Below are positions 5,493 to 6,017 of a stretch of DNA of 6,017 bases, piece by piece. The notes under the pieces are model-generated. The model searched no databases. It saw only the letters and a program-made list of their open reading frames with translations, and was not told the origin of the DNA. Numbering within the stretch: position 1 is the first letter of the stretch; each line of letters begins with the position of its first letter. The position numbers and the translations under genes were made by a program. Origin of the DNA: Elusimicrobiota bacterium (GTDB taxonomy: Bacteria > Elusimicrobiota > Elusimicrobia > UBA1565 > UBA9628); contig JAGWRY010000318.1 of the NCBI GenBank assembly GCA_028869495.1, positions 1-6,017 on the forward strand, in the 5' to 3' direction.

Positions 5493-6017
5493 GGCGCGCC
5501 GCCCTCGTCGGCTTCGGCGCGATCGCCGAGAACGCCCACCTGCCCGCGCTCGCGCAGGCGGGCGTCGCGCTCGCCGCGCTCGCCGAAAAGTCCGCGCCGC
5601 GGCGCGAGGCCGCGGCGCGCGCCGTTCCCTCGGCGCATCTGTATTCGACCCTCGAGGAGCTGCTGCGCGCGGAGAACGCTCTCGATTTCCTGATCGTCGC
5701 CACGCCGCCCCTCTACCACGCCGACGCCGTCCTGGCCGGTCTGCGCGCCGGCCTGCCGATCCTCTGCGAGAAGCCGCTGACCCTCGACGCCGAGGCCTTC
5801 GCCGCGATCCGCGCCGAGTCCGAGGCGCGGGGCCTGGCCGTCTATTCGGTCAACAACTGGGCGTTCTCCCCGCAGTGGTCGCGCCTCCTCGAGACCGCCG
5901 CCTCCGGCCGCCTCGGGCCGATCCGCCACGCCGAGATCCGCGTCCTGCGCACGCGCCCGTCGGTCTCCGCCCTGCCCGGCGACTGGCGCAAGGACCCGGC
6001 CGTCTCCGGCGGCGGCA
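5489..6017 (+). CDS. Gfo/Idh/MocA-family NAD(P)-dependent oxidoreductase (3' end cut by window; CTG start)
   Basis: The visible 176 residues match the Gfo/Idh/MocA family, which oxidises or reduces hydroxyl groups on sugars and cyclitols with NAD(P). The N-terminal Rossmann strand is AALVGFGAIAENAHLPAL (4-21), slightly off the GxGxxG pattern with A13 in the last position. It is followed by FLIVATPPLYHADAV (67-81) and the catalytic-region signature ILCEKPL with K95. The beginning of the C-terminal domain shows GPIRHAEIRV and DWRKDPAVSGGG at the edge. Typical length is 320-370, so about half is missing. I see no ATG, GTG or TTG in this frame within the visible gene or in the roughly 100 bases before it. 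CTG at 5489 overlaps the aminotransferase stop as CTGA and has GGAGG (5476-5480) eight bases upstream, so it is the likely start. Confidence 0.9.
   Translation, partial: MRRAALVGFGAIAENAHLPALAQAGVALAALAEKSAPRREAAARAVPSAHLYSTLEELLRAENALDFLIVATPPLYHADAVLAGLRAGLPILCEKPLTLDAEAFAAIRAESEARGLAVYSVNNWAFSPQWSRLLETAASGRLGPIRHAEIRVLRTRPSVSALPGDWRKDPAVSGGG

Noticed and set aside
2298..5929. Several 200-300 residue open frames on the minus strand opposite the operon
   Set aside because: All are antisense to well-supported enzymes and are Gly/Ala/Arg/Asp-rich without motifs; they mirror the codon bias of the plus strand.
1..6017. tRNA or rRNA genes, CRISPR repeats, insertion sequences or attachment sites
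   Set aside because: None was recognised; nearly all sequence is explained by coding genes and the two short intergenic regions.

Overview
This is a very GC-rich bacterial window. All reading frames assigned below strongly prefer G or C at codon position 3, which is why long spurious frames appear on the opposite strand. It holds a type IV pilus assembly gene (pilM), a signal-peptide-bearing outer-membrane barrel candidate, canonical sigma70-type promoters and Shine-Dalgarno sites. This points to a diderm bacterium. Taxonomy cannot be fixed from these bases; Elusimicrobiota or a deltaproteobacterial-type lineage would fit, but that is a guess.

Left part, minus strand (1-1867): two genes, each with its own promoter and structured leader. 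The rightmost, 1768 down to 1007, encodes a predicted secreted or outer-membrane beta-barrel protein. Downstream of it, 895 down to the left edge, lies pilM, truncated by the window. The promoters are near-consensus (TTGACA-N17-TATAAC and TTGACA-N17-TATCAC, both with an extended TGT). They share a nearly identical spacer/-10 block and a shared leader motif. Each is followed by a terminator-like hairpin with a U-tract before the start codon. The two units look like diverged copies of one promoter plus attenuator module, suggesting common control of the barrel protein and pilus assembly.

Centre (1769-1935): a divergent intergenic region of 167 bases. Its right edge carries a perfect extended -10 box placed so that transcription would begin at or next to the first base of the next gene's ATG, implying a leaderless mRNA.

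Right part, plus strand (1936-6017): a tightly packed operon of five genes. In order they are a HAD-family hydrolase, a short sugar-type nucleotidyltransferase, a stand-alone ATP-grasp enzyme, a class III PLP aminotransferase, and a Gfo/Idh/MocA-type oxidoreductase that runs off the window. Three junctions are 4-base stop/start overlaps (GTGA, ATGA, CTGA) and one has a single-base gap. The last overlap implies a CTG start codon. The set (phosphatase-like, NTP-activating, ATP-dependent ligase or kinase, transaminase, dehydrogenase) looks like a small-molecule biosynthetic pathway, perhaps for an amino-sugar or amino-cyclitol-type building block activated by a nucleotide. I do not recognise it as a named pathway, and the product is unknown.
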